A stretch of 13,703 bases of DNA from JAWWBG01 sp033721095. GTDB taxonomy: Bacteria > Actinomycetota > Nitriliruptoria > Nitriliruptorales > Nitriliruptoraceae. The notes beneath the pieces were generated by a model that ran no database searches, was not told the origin of the DNA, and worked only from the letters and a program-made list of their open reading frames with translations. Each line of letters starts with the position of its first letter. Position 1 is the first letter of the stretch. Shown in pieces: positions 1 to 7,444 of the stretch. The translations under genes were made by a program, and so were the position numbers. Where the stretch lies: the NCBI GenBank assembly GCA_033721095.1, contig JAWWBG010000051.1:1-13703 (forward strand). The letters run 5' to 3'.

Positions 1-294
1 CACGAACGCATCGGCACCGGCATCACGCGTGTCGGGCGCTTCGCGAAGGTTGACCCCCTGAAGACCCCCGGGCTGCCGACCAAGTGGCAGGTTGCCGGCT
101 TCGGCTTCTTCGTCGGGCTCGTCGGCACGACCGGCTGGATCAGTTGGCGCCGTCACGGCGGCCTCCCGGATCCGTGGGACGACAACCCGCTGGGACTGGC
201 CCCCGACGACCTCGACGAAACGCGCGTCGACGCCGACTCGAAGCCGACGTTTCGCATGCGCATCAACGACGCGATGGACGTCTGGGACGAGTGA
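1..294 (+). CDS. 3' end of an unknown single-span membrane protein
   Basis: This is an open frame running in from the left edge with no start in the window. It gives the last 97 residues of a protein and stops with TGA at 292-294. The visible part has a basic stretch ending in a PGLPTKW segment, one hydrophobic span at about visible residues 31-50 (starting VAGFGFFVGLVGTTGW), then a basic RRHGG stop-transfer-like patch. After that comes an acidic, Asp-rich tail ending in DAMDVWDE. The likely topology is a C-terminal single span with a cytoplasmic acidic tail, by the positive-inside rule. I do not recognise the family and propose no function. Coding is supported by GC-rich third positions and a stop just before the tRNA-Cys gene. 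Confidence 0.6.
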   Translation, partial: HERIGTGITRVGRFAKVDPLKTPGLPTKWQVAGFGFFVGLVGTTGWISWRRHGGLPDPWDDNPLGLAPDDLDETRVDADSKPTFRMRINDAMDVWDE

Positions 295-304
295 GCTCGT
301 GCCG

Positions 305-310
305 TAGGCT
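305..310 (+). promoter_or_regulatory. Possible -10 element for tRNA-Cys
   Basis: TAGGCT fits the actinobacterial TANNNT -10 pattern and lies 12 bases before the tRNA 5' end, which would put transcription start about 6 bases before the mature tRNA. No convincing -35 hexamer is visible; that region lies inside the end of the upstream gene. The same hexamer precedes the groES-like gene at 13408. Confidence 0.35.
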
Positions 311-322
311 TCCGGCCACCAC

Positions 323-394
323 GGCGGGGTAGCCAAGTGGTAAGGCAAGGGACTGCAAATCCCTCATTCGCCGGTTCGACTCCGGTCCCCGCCT
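323..394 (+). tRNA. tRNA-Cys (GCA anticodon)
   Basis: A full cloverleaf can be drawn. The acceptor stem GGCGGGG (323-329) pairs with CCCCGCC (387-393), followed by U at 394, the discriminator base characteristic of tRNA-Cys. The anticodon stem AGGGA/TCCCT (348-352 and 360-364) closes the loop CTGCAAA with anticodon GCA at 355-357. The T arm carries GTTCGAC. The 3' CCA is not encoded and must be added enzymatically, unlike the tRNA-Val at 8378. Confidence 0.95.
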
Positions 395-420
395 CTTGTT
401 CGGTCGGCGCACGTGACGCG

Positions 421-474
421 CCCGAGACTTCGACCCTCGGTGGTCAATAATTACGCACAGTGAGACGTCTCGGG
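421..474. repeat. Inverted repeat with an AT-rich centre
   Basis: CCCGAGAC (421-428) is exactly repeated in inverse as GTCTCGGG (467-474). The right arm overlaps a second, 10-bp palindrome, GAGACGTCTC (462-471). Between the arms lies CAATAATTA (445-453), an AT-rich patch unusual in this GC-rich DNA. The element sits between tRNA-Cys and the gene starting at 542. It may be an operator or promoter region for that gene; the 38-base loop makes it a poor terminator. Confidence 0.45.
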
Positions 475-541
475 ATGCCTCGCCGGATTGACGGGTCGGG
501 GGGCGGACACTGGCTGCGTCCGGCAGGCCAAGGGAGGGATC

Positions 542-1216
542 ATGTTGGACCGAAGTGTTGTGCGATTCGGAGCGGCTGGCGGCATGGTGGGTGCGGTCAT
601 CGCGCTTGTCTTCAACATCCTGCACCCGCGAAGCAGCGATGTCGGCGCGGCGTCGTCGGCAGCCAACGCCCAGAGCGAGGGCATCTGGCTGTTCGACCAC
701 TACATGATCGGGTGGGCGATCGGCCTGGCGCTGCTGGCCTTCATCGTGATCTCCAAGTCCATGACCGGCGAGCCCTCGCGTTCCTGGGCAACCGTCGCGA
801 TGTACTTCTCGTTCGGGAGCGTGGTCATGCTGTTCGCATCGCTGGTCGTTGATGGGTTCTCGGTCTTCCACGCCGGTGAGGCGTCGGCCGAGCTCGGCGA
901 GGCGATGGCCTACGTCTCCGAGGGTCTCTTCGTCGGTGGCATCAGCACGTTCTTCGGCGTCCTGCCGGTCCTGTACGGCGAAGCCGTGCTGACCGGCGAT
1001 GACTACCCCAAGTGGCTCGGATGGATGGCCGTGGCGGCCGGGCTGCTCGGCCTCGTGACCGCGACGATGATGTGGTTCGACGGCCTCACGGACACGACCT
1101 CGAACGTGATGTTCCCGGTCGCATCGGTGGCCTTCACGGTCTGGATCGGCAGCATGTCCTTCCTGCTCTGGCAGAAGACGGGCATGGCGGCCGAGGCGGG
1201 CGCTGACGCGGCCTGA
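542..1216 (+). CDS. Six-helix integral membrane protein of unknown function
   Basis: A 224-residue polytopic membrane protein. Hydrophobic spans fall at about residues 8-27, 53-71, 83-105, 123-145, 157-178 and 189-210, giving six predicted helices with short loops. The loop after helix 1 (about 30-52) is long, polar and Ala/Ser-rich. The ATG at 542 was chosen over an in-frame TTG at 488 because AGGGAGGG (531-538) lies just before it and because the extra residues are not hydrophobic. The layout resembles small actinobacterial membrane proteins of the DUF4386 kind, but I cannot confirm membership. No catalytic motif is visible. The gene is monocistronic, preceded by an inverted repeat at 421-474 and followed by a strong hairpin at 1238-1264. 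Confidence 0.8.
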   Translation: MLDRSVVRFGAAGGMVGAVIALVFNILHPRSSDVGAASSAANAQSEGIWLFDHYMIGWAIGLALLAFIVISKSMTGEPSRSWATVAMYFSFGSVVMLFASLVVDGFSVFHAGEASAELGEAMAYVSEGLFVGGISTFFGVLPVLYGEAVLTGDDYPKWLGWMAVAAGLLGLVTATMMWFDGLTDTTSNVMFPVASVAFTVWIGSMSFLLWQKTGMAAEAGADAA

Positions 1217-1237
1217 CCGGCGACTGCGACATCCCTG

Positions 1238-1264
1238 ACGGGCCCCGGTGCTGCCGGGGCCCGT
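1238..1264. terminator. Perfect hairpin between convergent genes
   Basis: ACGGGCCCCGG (1238-1248) and CCGGGGCCCGT (1254-1264) form a perfect 11-bp GC-rich stem with the 5-base loop TGCTG. There is no T-tract on either side. It lies between the stop of the + strand membrane gene (1216) and the stop of the - strand operon (1274), so it probably stops transcription from both directions. Confidence 0.7.
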
Positions 1265-1273
1265 TCACGTTGG

Positions 1274-2149
1274 TCAATTGGCGTCGCCGTCGTCGTGCAG
1301 GCGCGCCGGATCCTCGACGCCGTCGCGCACGTTCGAGGCGAGCATCAGCAGGGCCTGCTCGATCTCGCTGATCCGCTTCTCGTCGGCCCGCAGCTGCTCG
1401 GCCACGAGCAGGCTGCCGCCGGCAACGGCGAGAACGACAACGAAGAACCCGGCGCTGGCCATGTAGACCACCTGCACGGCGACCTGCGTCTCCAGCGAGA
1501 TCTTCAGCCAGCCGATCAGTCCGGCGACCGCGGCCAGGCTCAGCAGGGCCACACCGGTGAGGATCCTCCAGCGCTTCGTGACAGCCATGTCCATTTCTCC
1601 TTGTGCAGTTCGTGCGATGAGCCAGCCGCGGCGCAGGGCCGAGGGCGTGGCTGCCGCGAGGAATGCCGCGAGCAACGCGGCCAGCAAGCCGATGGCGAAC
1701 GTCCCCGGCAGCGCAGCCGCGAGCGGTGCGACGCCGAGGTCGATCGTGGTGGTCGTGGTCCCGCCGTTGTTGACAGCCGCGGGTGGGGCCACCTGGGGCG
1801 GTGGCGCAGGCGCCGGCACCGGGCCCGCTGCAGGCGCCGGCGGGGCCATGAGGTCGAAGACCGACGGGTCGATCGGTGGCTGCGACGACGGCGAGGAGGA
1901 CGGCTCCGGGCTGGGGGAGGGCTCCGTGTCCGGCGGGGGTGGCGGCGGCGTCTGCGGGCCGAAGAGCAACTCGATGAGTGCGGGCGGGAGCATGTCCTCG
2001 AGCACGTCGGGCACGATCGACTGGATCTCCGAGGGCAGGTCGGGGATGTCCTGGGCGCTGGCGCTGGTGACGGGCACCGTCGCGAGCACCCCGATGCCGG
2101 CGCCCCCGAGCACGAGGGCCGCTGCGAAGACGAGCGCGTCACGCTTCAT
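1274..2149 (-). CDS. Secreted/membrane proline-rich protein, last gene of the liv-type operon
   Basis: A 291-residue protein of unknown function. An N-terminal signal sequence (about 1-33, ending ASAQ) is followed by a short amphipathic segment (34-64). A Pro/Ser-rich linker spans 67-127, including six prolines in a row, and then a Thr run (131-135). Hydrophobic spans lie at about 148-168, 197-216 and 225-250, and a charged, probably coiled-coil tail at 251-275 (LRADEKRISEIEQALLML). The ATG at 2149 lies one base after the livF stop, so the gene is almost certainly co-transcribed and translationally coupled with livF. A good internal ribosome site (AAGGAG, 1597-1602) sits 8 bases before an in-frame ATG at 1588. 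That ATG would give a 104-residue, two-span product, so this may encode two proteins. I know of no such subunit in standard Liv transporters; a role as an accessory or envelope anchor is a guess from context. Confidence 0.75.
   Translation of the reverse strand: MKRDALVFAAALVLGGAGIGVLATVPVTSASAQDIPDLPSEIQSIVPDVLEDMLPPALIELLFGPQTPPPPPPDTEPSPSPEPSSSPSSQPPIDPSVFDLMAPPAPAAGPVPAPAPPPQVAPPAAVNNGGTTTTTIDLGVAPLAAALPGTFAIGLLAALLAAFLAAATPSALRRGWLIARTAQGEMDMAVTKRWRILTGVALLSLAAVAGLIGWLKISLETQVAVQVVYMASAGFFVVVLAVAGGSLLVAEQLRADEKRISEIEQALLMLASNVRDGVEDPARLHDDGDAN
1597..1602 (-). promoter_or_regulatory. Internal ribosome binding site inside the proline-rich gene
   Basis: Read on the - strand, AAGGAG is followed after 8 bases by ATG (1588-1586), in frame with the surrounding gene. 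Another ATG (1594-1592) is too close to be served by it. It could start a separate 104-residue protein comprising the last two membrane spans and the coiled-coil tail. Neighbouring authentic starts such as livF use the same AAGGAG motif. Confidence 0.45.
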
Positions 2150-2150
2150 G

Positions 2151-2924
2151 TCAGTGCCCGCCGCCGAGATAGACCTCGCGCAGCCGCACCGTGAGGTCCT
2201 CGAGCTCGTCGCCCACGGCCTCCTGGACGATGACGCCCTTCTCCAGCACGTAGGCCCGGTGCGCCAGGTCCAGGGCCTGCACGTTCTGTTCCACGATCAG
2301 GATCGCGGTCTGCTGTTCGCGGTTCAGTCGGCCGATCAGCTCGAACGTGTCCTCGGTGATGATCGGCGACAGGCCGAGGCTGGCCTCGTCGATGAGCAAC
2401 AGGCGGGGTCCGCTCATCATCGCCCGGACGACCGCGAGCATCTGCTGCTGACCCCCCGACAGCGTGCCGGCAAGCTGACGCTGGCGTTCGCGAAGGATCG
2501 GGTAGGCCTCGAAGGCCTGATCCAGCCGGTCGCCGATGGTGGAACGGTCCTCGACGACATAGGCGCCCAGCTCGAGGTTCTGCCGAACCGTCAGGTCCTT
2601 GAGCATGCCGCGGCCCTCGGGGCACAGGACCAACCCCTTGGGCACGAGTCGTTCGGGGGAGGTGTGCGAGATGTCCTCGCCGTCGTAGCGGATGCTGCCG
2701 CCGGTCACGGGGAGCAGGCCGACGATGGTGCGCAGGGTGGTCGTCTTGCCGGCGCCGTTGGTCCCCATGAGCGCCACGACCTCACCGGGATTGACATGCA
2801 GCGTGAGGCCGTGGAGGACTTGGAGGTCGCCATACCCGGACGTGACGTTCGACAGCTCGAGGATCGGCGTGGCTGTCGCCGACGCGGAGCCCGGCGCCCG
2901 GCCGGTCGTCGCTGCGGCCGTCAT
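2151..2924 (-). CDS. livF: LivF-type ATP-binding subunit of a branched-chain amino-acid/amide-family importer
   Basis: A 257-residue cytoplasmic ABC ATPase that powers import together with the LivG domain. Visible motifs are Walker A GTNGAGKT (54-61), the LivF-type Q-loop region CPEGRGM (101-107), signature LSGGQQQM (155-162), Walker B LLLIDEAS (175-182) and VEQN (211-214). In the last, glutamine stands at the usual switch-histidine position, which is normal for LivF. The first ~20 residues are an Ala/Thr-rich extension ahead of the domain. The start ATG at 2924 overlaps the stop of the livM-livG fusion (ATGA), and AAGGAG lies about six bases upstream. The frame stays open further upstream, but those codons lie inside the livMG gene. 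The family is certain; the transported substrate (amino acid, amide, urea or other carboxylate) is not shown by the sequence. Confidence 0.93.
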   Translation of the reverse strand: MTAAATTGRAPGSASATATPILELSNVTSGYGDLQVLHGLTLHVNPGEVVALMGTNGAGKTTTLRTIVGLLPVTGGSIRYDGEDISHTSPERLVPKGLVLCPEGRGMLKDLTVRQNLELGAYVVEDRSTIGDRLDQAFEAYPILRERQRQLAGTLSGGQQQMLAVVRAMMSGPRLLLIDEASLGLSPIITEDTFELIGRLNREQQTAILIVEQNVQALDLAHRAYVLEKGVIVQEAVGDELEDLTVRLREVYLGGGH

Positions 2925-5044
2925 GCCGGCTCCTTCTCGGGCTCGATGCGGGAGCGCCCAAGGAACTCGGCGACGACGTCGGGGTGGGTCTGCACGCTGG
3001 CGGGTTCGCCTTCGGCCAGCAGGAGCCCTGATGCCAGGCAGTACACGTAGTCGCACACGCGCGCGATCAGCGGCACGTGGTGCTCGATGACGACCAGGGT
3101 CAACCCGAGCTCGGCGCGAAGGGCCAGGAATCGGTCGGCCAGCCCATGTGCCTCCTCGGGCCCCAGGCCGGCGGACGCCTCGTCGAAGAACAGCAGGTCG
3201 GCCCCGGTCGCGACGGCCGAGGCAAGCTCCACCATCCGCATCGTCCCGTAGGGCAGCGATCCGAGCTTGGCATCCCGCAGGTGGTTGAGGTCGAAGATCT
3301 CGAGGGCCAGCTCGGCGCGGCGCCGCAGATCCCGCTCGGTCGCGTTGGTGGCTCCGAGCCGCAGGACACCCGCCCACTCGTTGTAGTCGGCCAGCCAGCT
3401 CTGGGCGAGCAGCACGTTGTCCTCGACGGTCTGCGGCCGCACCAGGCCCATGTGCTGGAAGGTGCGGGCGATGCCGAAGGTGGTGCGGTTCGCGGGCCTG
3501 GTCGCCAACAGCTCGCGGCCCCGATAGCGCAGCGAGGAGCCCGGCTCAGGCACGACGAAGCCGGACACGACGTTGTAGAACGTGGACTTGCCCGCGCCGT
3601 TGGCGCCGATCAGCCCGACGATCTCGCCGGTGCGGACCTCCATGTCGATGTCGGACAAGGCCTGGACGCCGCCGAAGCGCACCGACACGTTGGAGGCCTC
3701 GAACAGCACGCGGGTCGGCATGCGCAGGCTCATGCCACGTGGGACCTGGCGAAGCTGGCGTGCGTGGGCTGCCGCAATCGCGGCCCGGTCCGCCGCGTCA
3801 CGCGTCTTCGCGTCGTCCAGCGCCGGTTCCTCGGCGGGTTCCCGCTGGCTCCACCAGGCGGCCAGCACCATGAACGCGAGGGAAGCCAACGCGGCCAGCT
3901 CCAACCAGCGAGAGAAGCCACCCCCGAGGGCGACGGCGTCGTTGACGCGGCCCTGCCAGGCACGGTGGACGGCCGGGATCAGCGCGACGGCGGCGATCGT
4001 TGCCGCCAGGGCGCGGCCTCGGCGGGCGCCGGCGATCGACGTGACGACGAGGAGCGGCGCGGACACGGCGGCCTTGACCACGTCGATCGGCGTGCCGGCC
4101 GACCGCCGTCGGCGATGCCAGTCGTTGAACTCGCGGGACACCTGGCCGATGCCACCCAGGCCGGCGGGGAGGTACATGATCACGAGGATCAGCGCGATGG
4201 CACTGATGAAAGGGGACCACTCCGGATCGGGGGGCGGCACGAGGTTGGGGAGGGCGACGAGCGCGACACCGGCGGCCATGACGCCGACCCGGCTGCCGGC
4301 CCCGCCGACGACCGTGATGGCCAGGAACTCGAGCGAGGCGAGCACGCCGAAGTCGCTGCCGCTGATCAACCCCACCTGGTAGGCAACCAGGGCCCCGGCC
4401 ACGCCGGCCAGGAATCCCGAGTACGCGTAGGCCGCGAGCTTGGTTCGGCCCGGTTCGATCGCAAACGCGACCGTTCGGTCCTCGGCCTCCCGGACGGCGA
4501 CAAATGCGCGGCCGAGTCGACCCCGCAGCAGGCTGATGTCGATCGCGATGACGAGGACCAGGCAGACGACCGTGACGACCCAGATGCCGTAGAAGTCTCC
4601 GCGCGTCACCAGCGGGTCGATGAACAGCGAGCCGCCTCCGTTGAACCAGGTGGCCTCGAACAGGTACTGCTGGGCGAAGATCCCGTAGACCAGCGTCGCG
4701 ACGGCGACGGCCAGCCCCTTGATCCGCAGCGACGGGATGCCAACCAGCGCGGTGACCACGGCGACGGCCAGGCCGGTCAGCAGCACCGTGACGGGCAGGG
4801 GCACGCCGCGGCTCGCCAGGTGCAGGGCGATGTAGCCACCGGTCCCCACGAAGGCAGCCTGACCCAGTGAGACCTGCCCGGCGTAGCCGAGCAGCGCGTT
4901 GAGCGACAGGAGCGCGATGATCGTCGCGCCCGCCAGGGCCAGGCCGAGCAGCTGTGCGGGACCGAGCACGCCCGGCACCGCCAGCGCCACCAGCAGCAGC
5001 GACAGCGGGAAGGCGAACTGCCTCAGGCGCTCAGATCTCGGCAC
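2921..5044 (-). CDS. Fused LivM permease-LivG ATPase with extra membrane segments
   Basis: A 707-residue two-domain ABC subunit. Residues 10-300 form a LivM-type permease with many hydrophobic helices; the LivM pattern LLGYAGQVSLGQAAF (51-65) is clear. Residues 446-700 form a LivG ATPase: Walker A GANGAGKS (480-487), Q-loop TFQHMGL (528-534), a degenerate signature LPYGTMRM (597-604) in place of LSGGQ, Walker B LLFFDEAS (617-624), and switch His in VIEHH (652-656). Between them, residues about 318-440 hold two or three further hydrophobic stretches (about 323-340, 344-360, 380-398) and a charged Ala-rich linker; this part is not standard. The GTG at 5044 was preferred because a G-run (5050-5055) sits at ribosome-site distance. 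GTG 5050 is an alternative. An ATG at 5212 would overlap livH by about 180 bases and is unlikely. The start overlaps the livH stop. Confidence 0.9.
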   Translation of the reverse strand: MPRSERLRQFAFPLSLLLVALAVPGVLGPAQLLGLALAGATIIALLSLNALLGYAGQVSLGQAAFVGTGGYIALHLASRGVPLPVTVLLTGLAVAVVTALVGIPSLRIKGLAVAVATLVYGIFAQQYLFEATWFNGGGSLFIDPLVTRGDFYGIWVVTVVCLVLVIAIDISLLRGRLGRAFVAVREAEDRTVAFAIEPGRTKLAAYAYSGFLAGVAGALVAYQVGLISGSDFGVLASLEFLAITVVGGAGSRVGVMAAGVALVALPNLVPPPDPEWSPFISAIALILVIMYLPAGLGGIGQVSREFNDWHRRRRSAGTPIDVVKAAVSAPLLVVTSIAGARRGRALAATIAAVALIPAVHRAWQGRVNDAVALGGGFSRWLELAALASLAFMVLAAWWSQREPAEEPALDDAKTRDAADRAAIAAAHARQLRQVPRGMSLRMPTRVLFEASNVSVRFGGVQALSDIDMEVRTGEIVGLIGANGAGKSTFYNVVSGFVVPEPGSSLRYRGRELLATRPANRTTFGIARTFQHMGLVRPQTVEDNVLLAQSWLADYNEWAGVLRLGATNATERDLRRRAELALEIFDLNHLRDAKLGSLPYGTMRMVELASAVATGADLLFFDEASAGLGPEEAHGLADRFLALRAELGLTLVVIEHHVPLIARVCDYVYCLASGLLLAEGEPASVQTHPDVVAEFLGRSRIEPEKEPA

Positions 5045-5930
5045 CGGCACCCCCCAACAATCCGCGCGGGCGCACGAGCAACGTCCCGACCACCAGCACG
5101 AGCACGACGATCGTGTTGACGGCACCGATGTCGATGTACTGCTCGGCGAGGGCCGTGGCGACACCGACGAGCAGGCCGCCGACGATCGCGCCCCAGACCG
5201 AGTCGAGCCCACCGATGACGGCGGCCGCCAGCGCCTGGATCACGAGGCTGGTCATGACGAACGGTGCGAAGGACCCCAGGACCGGAGCGATCAGGGCCGC
5301 GGACAGGCCGGCCAGCGCCCCGCCGACGCCCCACGTGAAGCGGTAGACCTTGTTGACGGGGATGCCGAGGATGCGTGCGACCTCGTTGTTGCTGGTGGCC
5401 GCGACGACGCCGAGCCCGAACTTCGTGCGCGTGAAGAACAGGTACAGGGCCGTGGCGATCAGCGCGGTCGCGATCAGCGCGACGACCCTCCCGGCGGCGA
5501 GCGCGGCGCCACCGATCTCGAGCGAGAACGACCCGGCCGTGTTGAGCGTCGCGACCTGCACCGGGTAGCTCACCGAGTCGGGCGGCAGGAACCAGCTGTC
5601 GGCGATCAGCTCGAACTGGATGATGGCGATGGCGAGGCCCAACGTCACGATCGTGCCCTGGACCGCTGGGCGCTCCACGAGGGGGCGCATCATGGCCCGC
5701 TCGACGACGATGCCGATCACGGCACCGAGCACCATGGACAGGATCAGGACACCGAAGCCGTTGGCGTTGCCGTGGCCGAGGAGCGCGACCGAGGACAGGA
5801 ACGCAAGGGCGCCGATCTCGCCCTGGGCAAGGTTCAGGACCCTCGACCCCTTGAAGACGAGGACGATGCCGATCGCCAGGAGGGCGAACACGGCGCCCTG
5901 CGCGAGCCCGGAGACGAGTGCGCCGGTCAT
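5031..5930 (-). CDS. livH: LivH-type permease of a branched-chain amino-acid/amide-family importer
   Basis: A 299-residue inner-membrane permease that pairs with the LivM domain to form the translocation path. The N-terminus has the family hallmark: a helix at about 5-25 followed by GSRVLNLAQGEIGAL. Eight or so further hydrophobic helices follow, and the C-terminus ends with the LivH-like VRPRGLLGG. The length is normal for LivH. The start ATG at 5930 lies 13 bases after the stop of the binding-protein gene; the ribosome site is weak, so translation may be coupled to that gene. The frame stays open further upstream, but that part is a shadow of the binding-protein gene. The end overlaps the start of the LivM-LivG fusion by about 14 bases. 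Confidence 0.93.
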   Translation of the reverse strand: MTGALVSGLAQGAVFALLAIGIVLVFKGSRVLNLAQGEIGALAFLSSVALLGHGNANGFGVLILSMVLGAVIGIVVERAMMRPLVERPAVQGTIVTLGLAIAIIQFELIADSWFLPPDSVSYPVQVATLNTAGSFSLEIGGAALAAGRVVALIATALIATALYLFFTRTKFGLGVVAATSNNEVARILGIPVNKVYRFTWGVGGALAGLSAALIAPVLGSFAPFVMTSLVIQALAAAVIGGLDSVWGAIVGGLLVGVATALAEQYIDIGAVNTIVVLVLVVGTLLVRPRGLLGGAGAEI

Positions 5931-5943
5931 GACGCGGCGCCGG

Positions 5944-7362
5944 TCACCATGCCGCGAAGTCGCCCTGCATCTGCCAGGCGCCGCCGCCCAGTTGGAACAG
6001 GGCCGCCTGGTTGGACCCGTTGATGCCGCCACCCGTGAAGTCGAGCGGCGTCCACTCGGCATCACCAGCGCGCCTGAGCGTCCGGATCCCGTGCTCGAAG
6101 GTGTTCCAGCCCAGGTTGGCGCCCGCGTTCTCGAGCATCGCGTGGAGCACCGTGTCCACGGCCCAGCCGACGTAGCCGATGTCGTCCTCGGGCTCGGACC
6201 CGTACTCGTTGGCCCAGGCTTGGCGGAAGGCCTGCGAGCGGTTGCTCGAATAGGCGGCCCACGGGCTGAACGCCATGGCTGGGTCAGTCTCGCCGGCCAC
6301 CGCGATGTCGAAGTTCCAGCTGACCGAGTTCGCAAACCACGTCGGGTTGCACAGGGTCGTCTGCTGCATGATCGCACGCGCGGGGATCGGCGCCATGTAG
6401 AGCCAGACGGCCTCGGCACCCGAGGAGCAGATCGCGTTGACCGTGTTCGCGTACTGGCCCGCGTTGGGGTCGATGGTCTCGTCGGCGACCACGTCCAGTC
6501 CCTGCGTCGCCGCCTCGGCCTCGAAGGCGTCGGTCCCCGGTTTGAGGGCGGACGTCTGCTCACGGACGAAACCGACCTTCGAGACGTTCAGCCGTCCCTT
6601 GAAGAAGCGGGCGATCGCGCGGCCCTGGGTCTGGTGGTCCATGCTGATCCCGAACGAGTGCTTCCAGTCCGCCGGGATCGGAGCGGGCAGCTGCATCATC
6701 ACGTTCGGCATCCCGACGGCCTCGAGGCGCTTGCCCACGGCGTCGTGAACCTCCAGGCGGTCGAGCGTGAAGATCGTGAAGACCTTGTCCTGGTCGACGA
6801 GCTTGACGGCCTTGGCCGTCGCCGTGCTGACGTTCGACTCGGTGTCCTCGATGACGAGCTCGACGTTGCGGCCGAAGATCCCGCCCTGCTCGGCCAGCTC
6901 GTCCCAGTAGAGCTCGATGCCGTTGCGCCAGGTGGGGGGGATGGCTCCGGCCGCGCCCGACAGCGGGACGAGGACACCGATCTTGATCGTCGTGTCGGTG
7001 ACCCCTGGCGCCGGTCCTGCCTCGACCGGTCCGGCCGGCCCGCTCGTCGGTCCGGGACCGGGTCCCGTGGTGGGGTTGCTGCCCGGGCCCGACGGTCCAC
7101 CCGGTGCGGCCGGTCCCGGGGCCGCCGGACCGGCGACGCCCGGGTCCGTTGCGCCGGGGGAGGGGTCGGTGGCGCCGGGACCTGCCACGCCCGTGGTGGG
7201 CGCATCGCCGACGACCTGACCACCGTTGCCGCCCTCGATGACGATGCGCTGCTCGTCGGCGAGGAGGTCGCGATCGAAGCGAGGCCCACAGGCCGACAGG
7301 GCCAGCGCAGCTGCCATGATGGCCCACGCACCTCGTCGCAAGCCAGTCGAGCGGTGCTGCAC
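5944..7362 (-). CDS. Lipoprotein substrate-binding protein of the liv-type importer
   Basis: A 472-residue extracellular solute receptor, first gene of the importer operon. A basic N-terminus and hydrophobic stretch lead to the lipobox LSAC, with Cys25 the predicted lipidated residue. A low-complexity Gly/Pro/Ala/Thr linker follows (about 52-120). The periplasmic-binding-protein type I domain (Leu/Ile/Val-binding family, Peripla_BP_6-like) starts with TIKIGVLVPLSG (125-136) and continues with NGIELYWDELAEQGGIFGR to the C-terminus. The GTG start at 7362 has AGGGGGC just upstream. The linker is unusually long and probably lets the domain stand off the membrane and reach through the cell wall. 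Ligand identity cannot be assigned; HAAT-family receptors bind branched-chain amino acids, amides, urea, aromatic acids and others. Confidence 0.92.
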   Translation of the reverse strand: MQHRSTGLRRGAWAIMAAALALSACGPRFDRDLLADEQRIVIEGGNGGQVVGDAPTTGVAGPGATDPSPGATDPGVAGPAAPGPAAPGGPSGPGSNPTTGPGPGPTSGPAGPVEAGPAPGVTDTTIKIGVLVPLSGAAGAIPPTWRNGIELYWDELAEQGGIFGRNVELVIEDTESNVSTATAKAVKLVDQDKVFTIFTLDRLEVHDAVGKRLEAVGMPNVMMQLPAPIPADWKHSFGISMDHQTQGRAIARFFKGRLNVSKVGFVREQTSALKPGTDAFEAEAATQGLDVVADETIDPNAGQYANTVNAICSSGAEAVWLYMAPIPARAIMQQTTLCNPTWFANSVSWNFDIAVAGETDPAMAFSPWAAYSSNRSQAFRQAWANEYGSEPEDDIGYVGWAVDTVLHAMLENAGANLGWNTFEHGIRTLRRAGDAEWTPLDFTGGGINGSNQAALFQLGGGAWQMQGDFAAW

Positions 7363-7416
7363 GCTGCCCCCTGTCGGGATTCTCAGGCGGAGTGTTCCAC
7401 GGTGCAGCGTCGAACT

Positions 7417-7442
7417 CCTGCCATTCCGAAACCTGCGGCAGG
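7417..7442. repeat. Weak hairpin between thioesterase and liv-type operon
   Basis: CCTGCC (7417-7422) and GGCAGG (7437-7442) can pair with a 14-base loop, just after the thioesterase stop (7445, - strand). It could attenuate read-through into the importer operon, but the stem is short and has no T-tract. Confidence 0.25.
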
Positions 7443-7444
7443 CG

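Noticed and set aside
597..604. Loss of ABC ATPase activity in the LivG domain because of the LPYGTMRM signature (residue positions in the fusion protein, not window bases)
   Set aside because: LivG proteins often deviate from LSGGQ at this place, and the Walker A, Walker B and switch His are intact.
1740..1960. Tandem repeat or CRISPR-like array in the proline-rich coding stretch
   Set aside because: The repetition is codon-level low complexity (Pro, Ser and Thr runs) without regular spacers or conserved repeat units.
1295..3050. Long + strand open frames (299 and 497 residues) opposite the proline-rich gene and livF
   Set aside because: They are antisense to genes with clear domains or coupling, have skewed Arg/Gly/Gln-rich composition typical of GC-rich shadow frames, and show no recognisable motif.
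5045..5212. Start of the LivM-LivG fusion at the ATG at 5212
   Set aside because: It would overlap livH by about 180 bases, and the added residues are Ser/Arg/Cys-rich out-of-frame sequence of livH.
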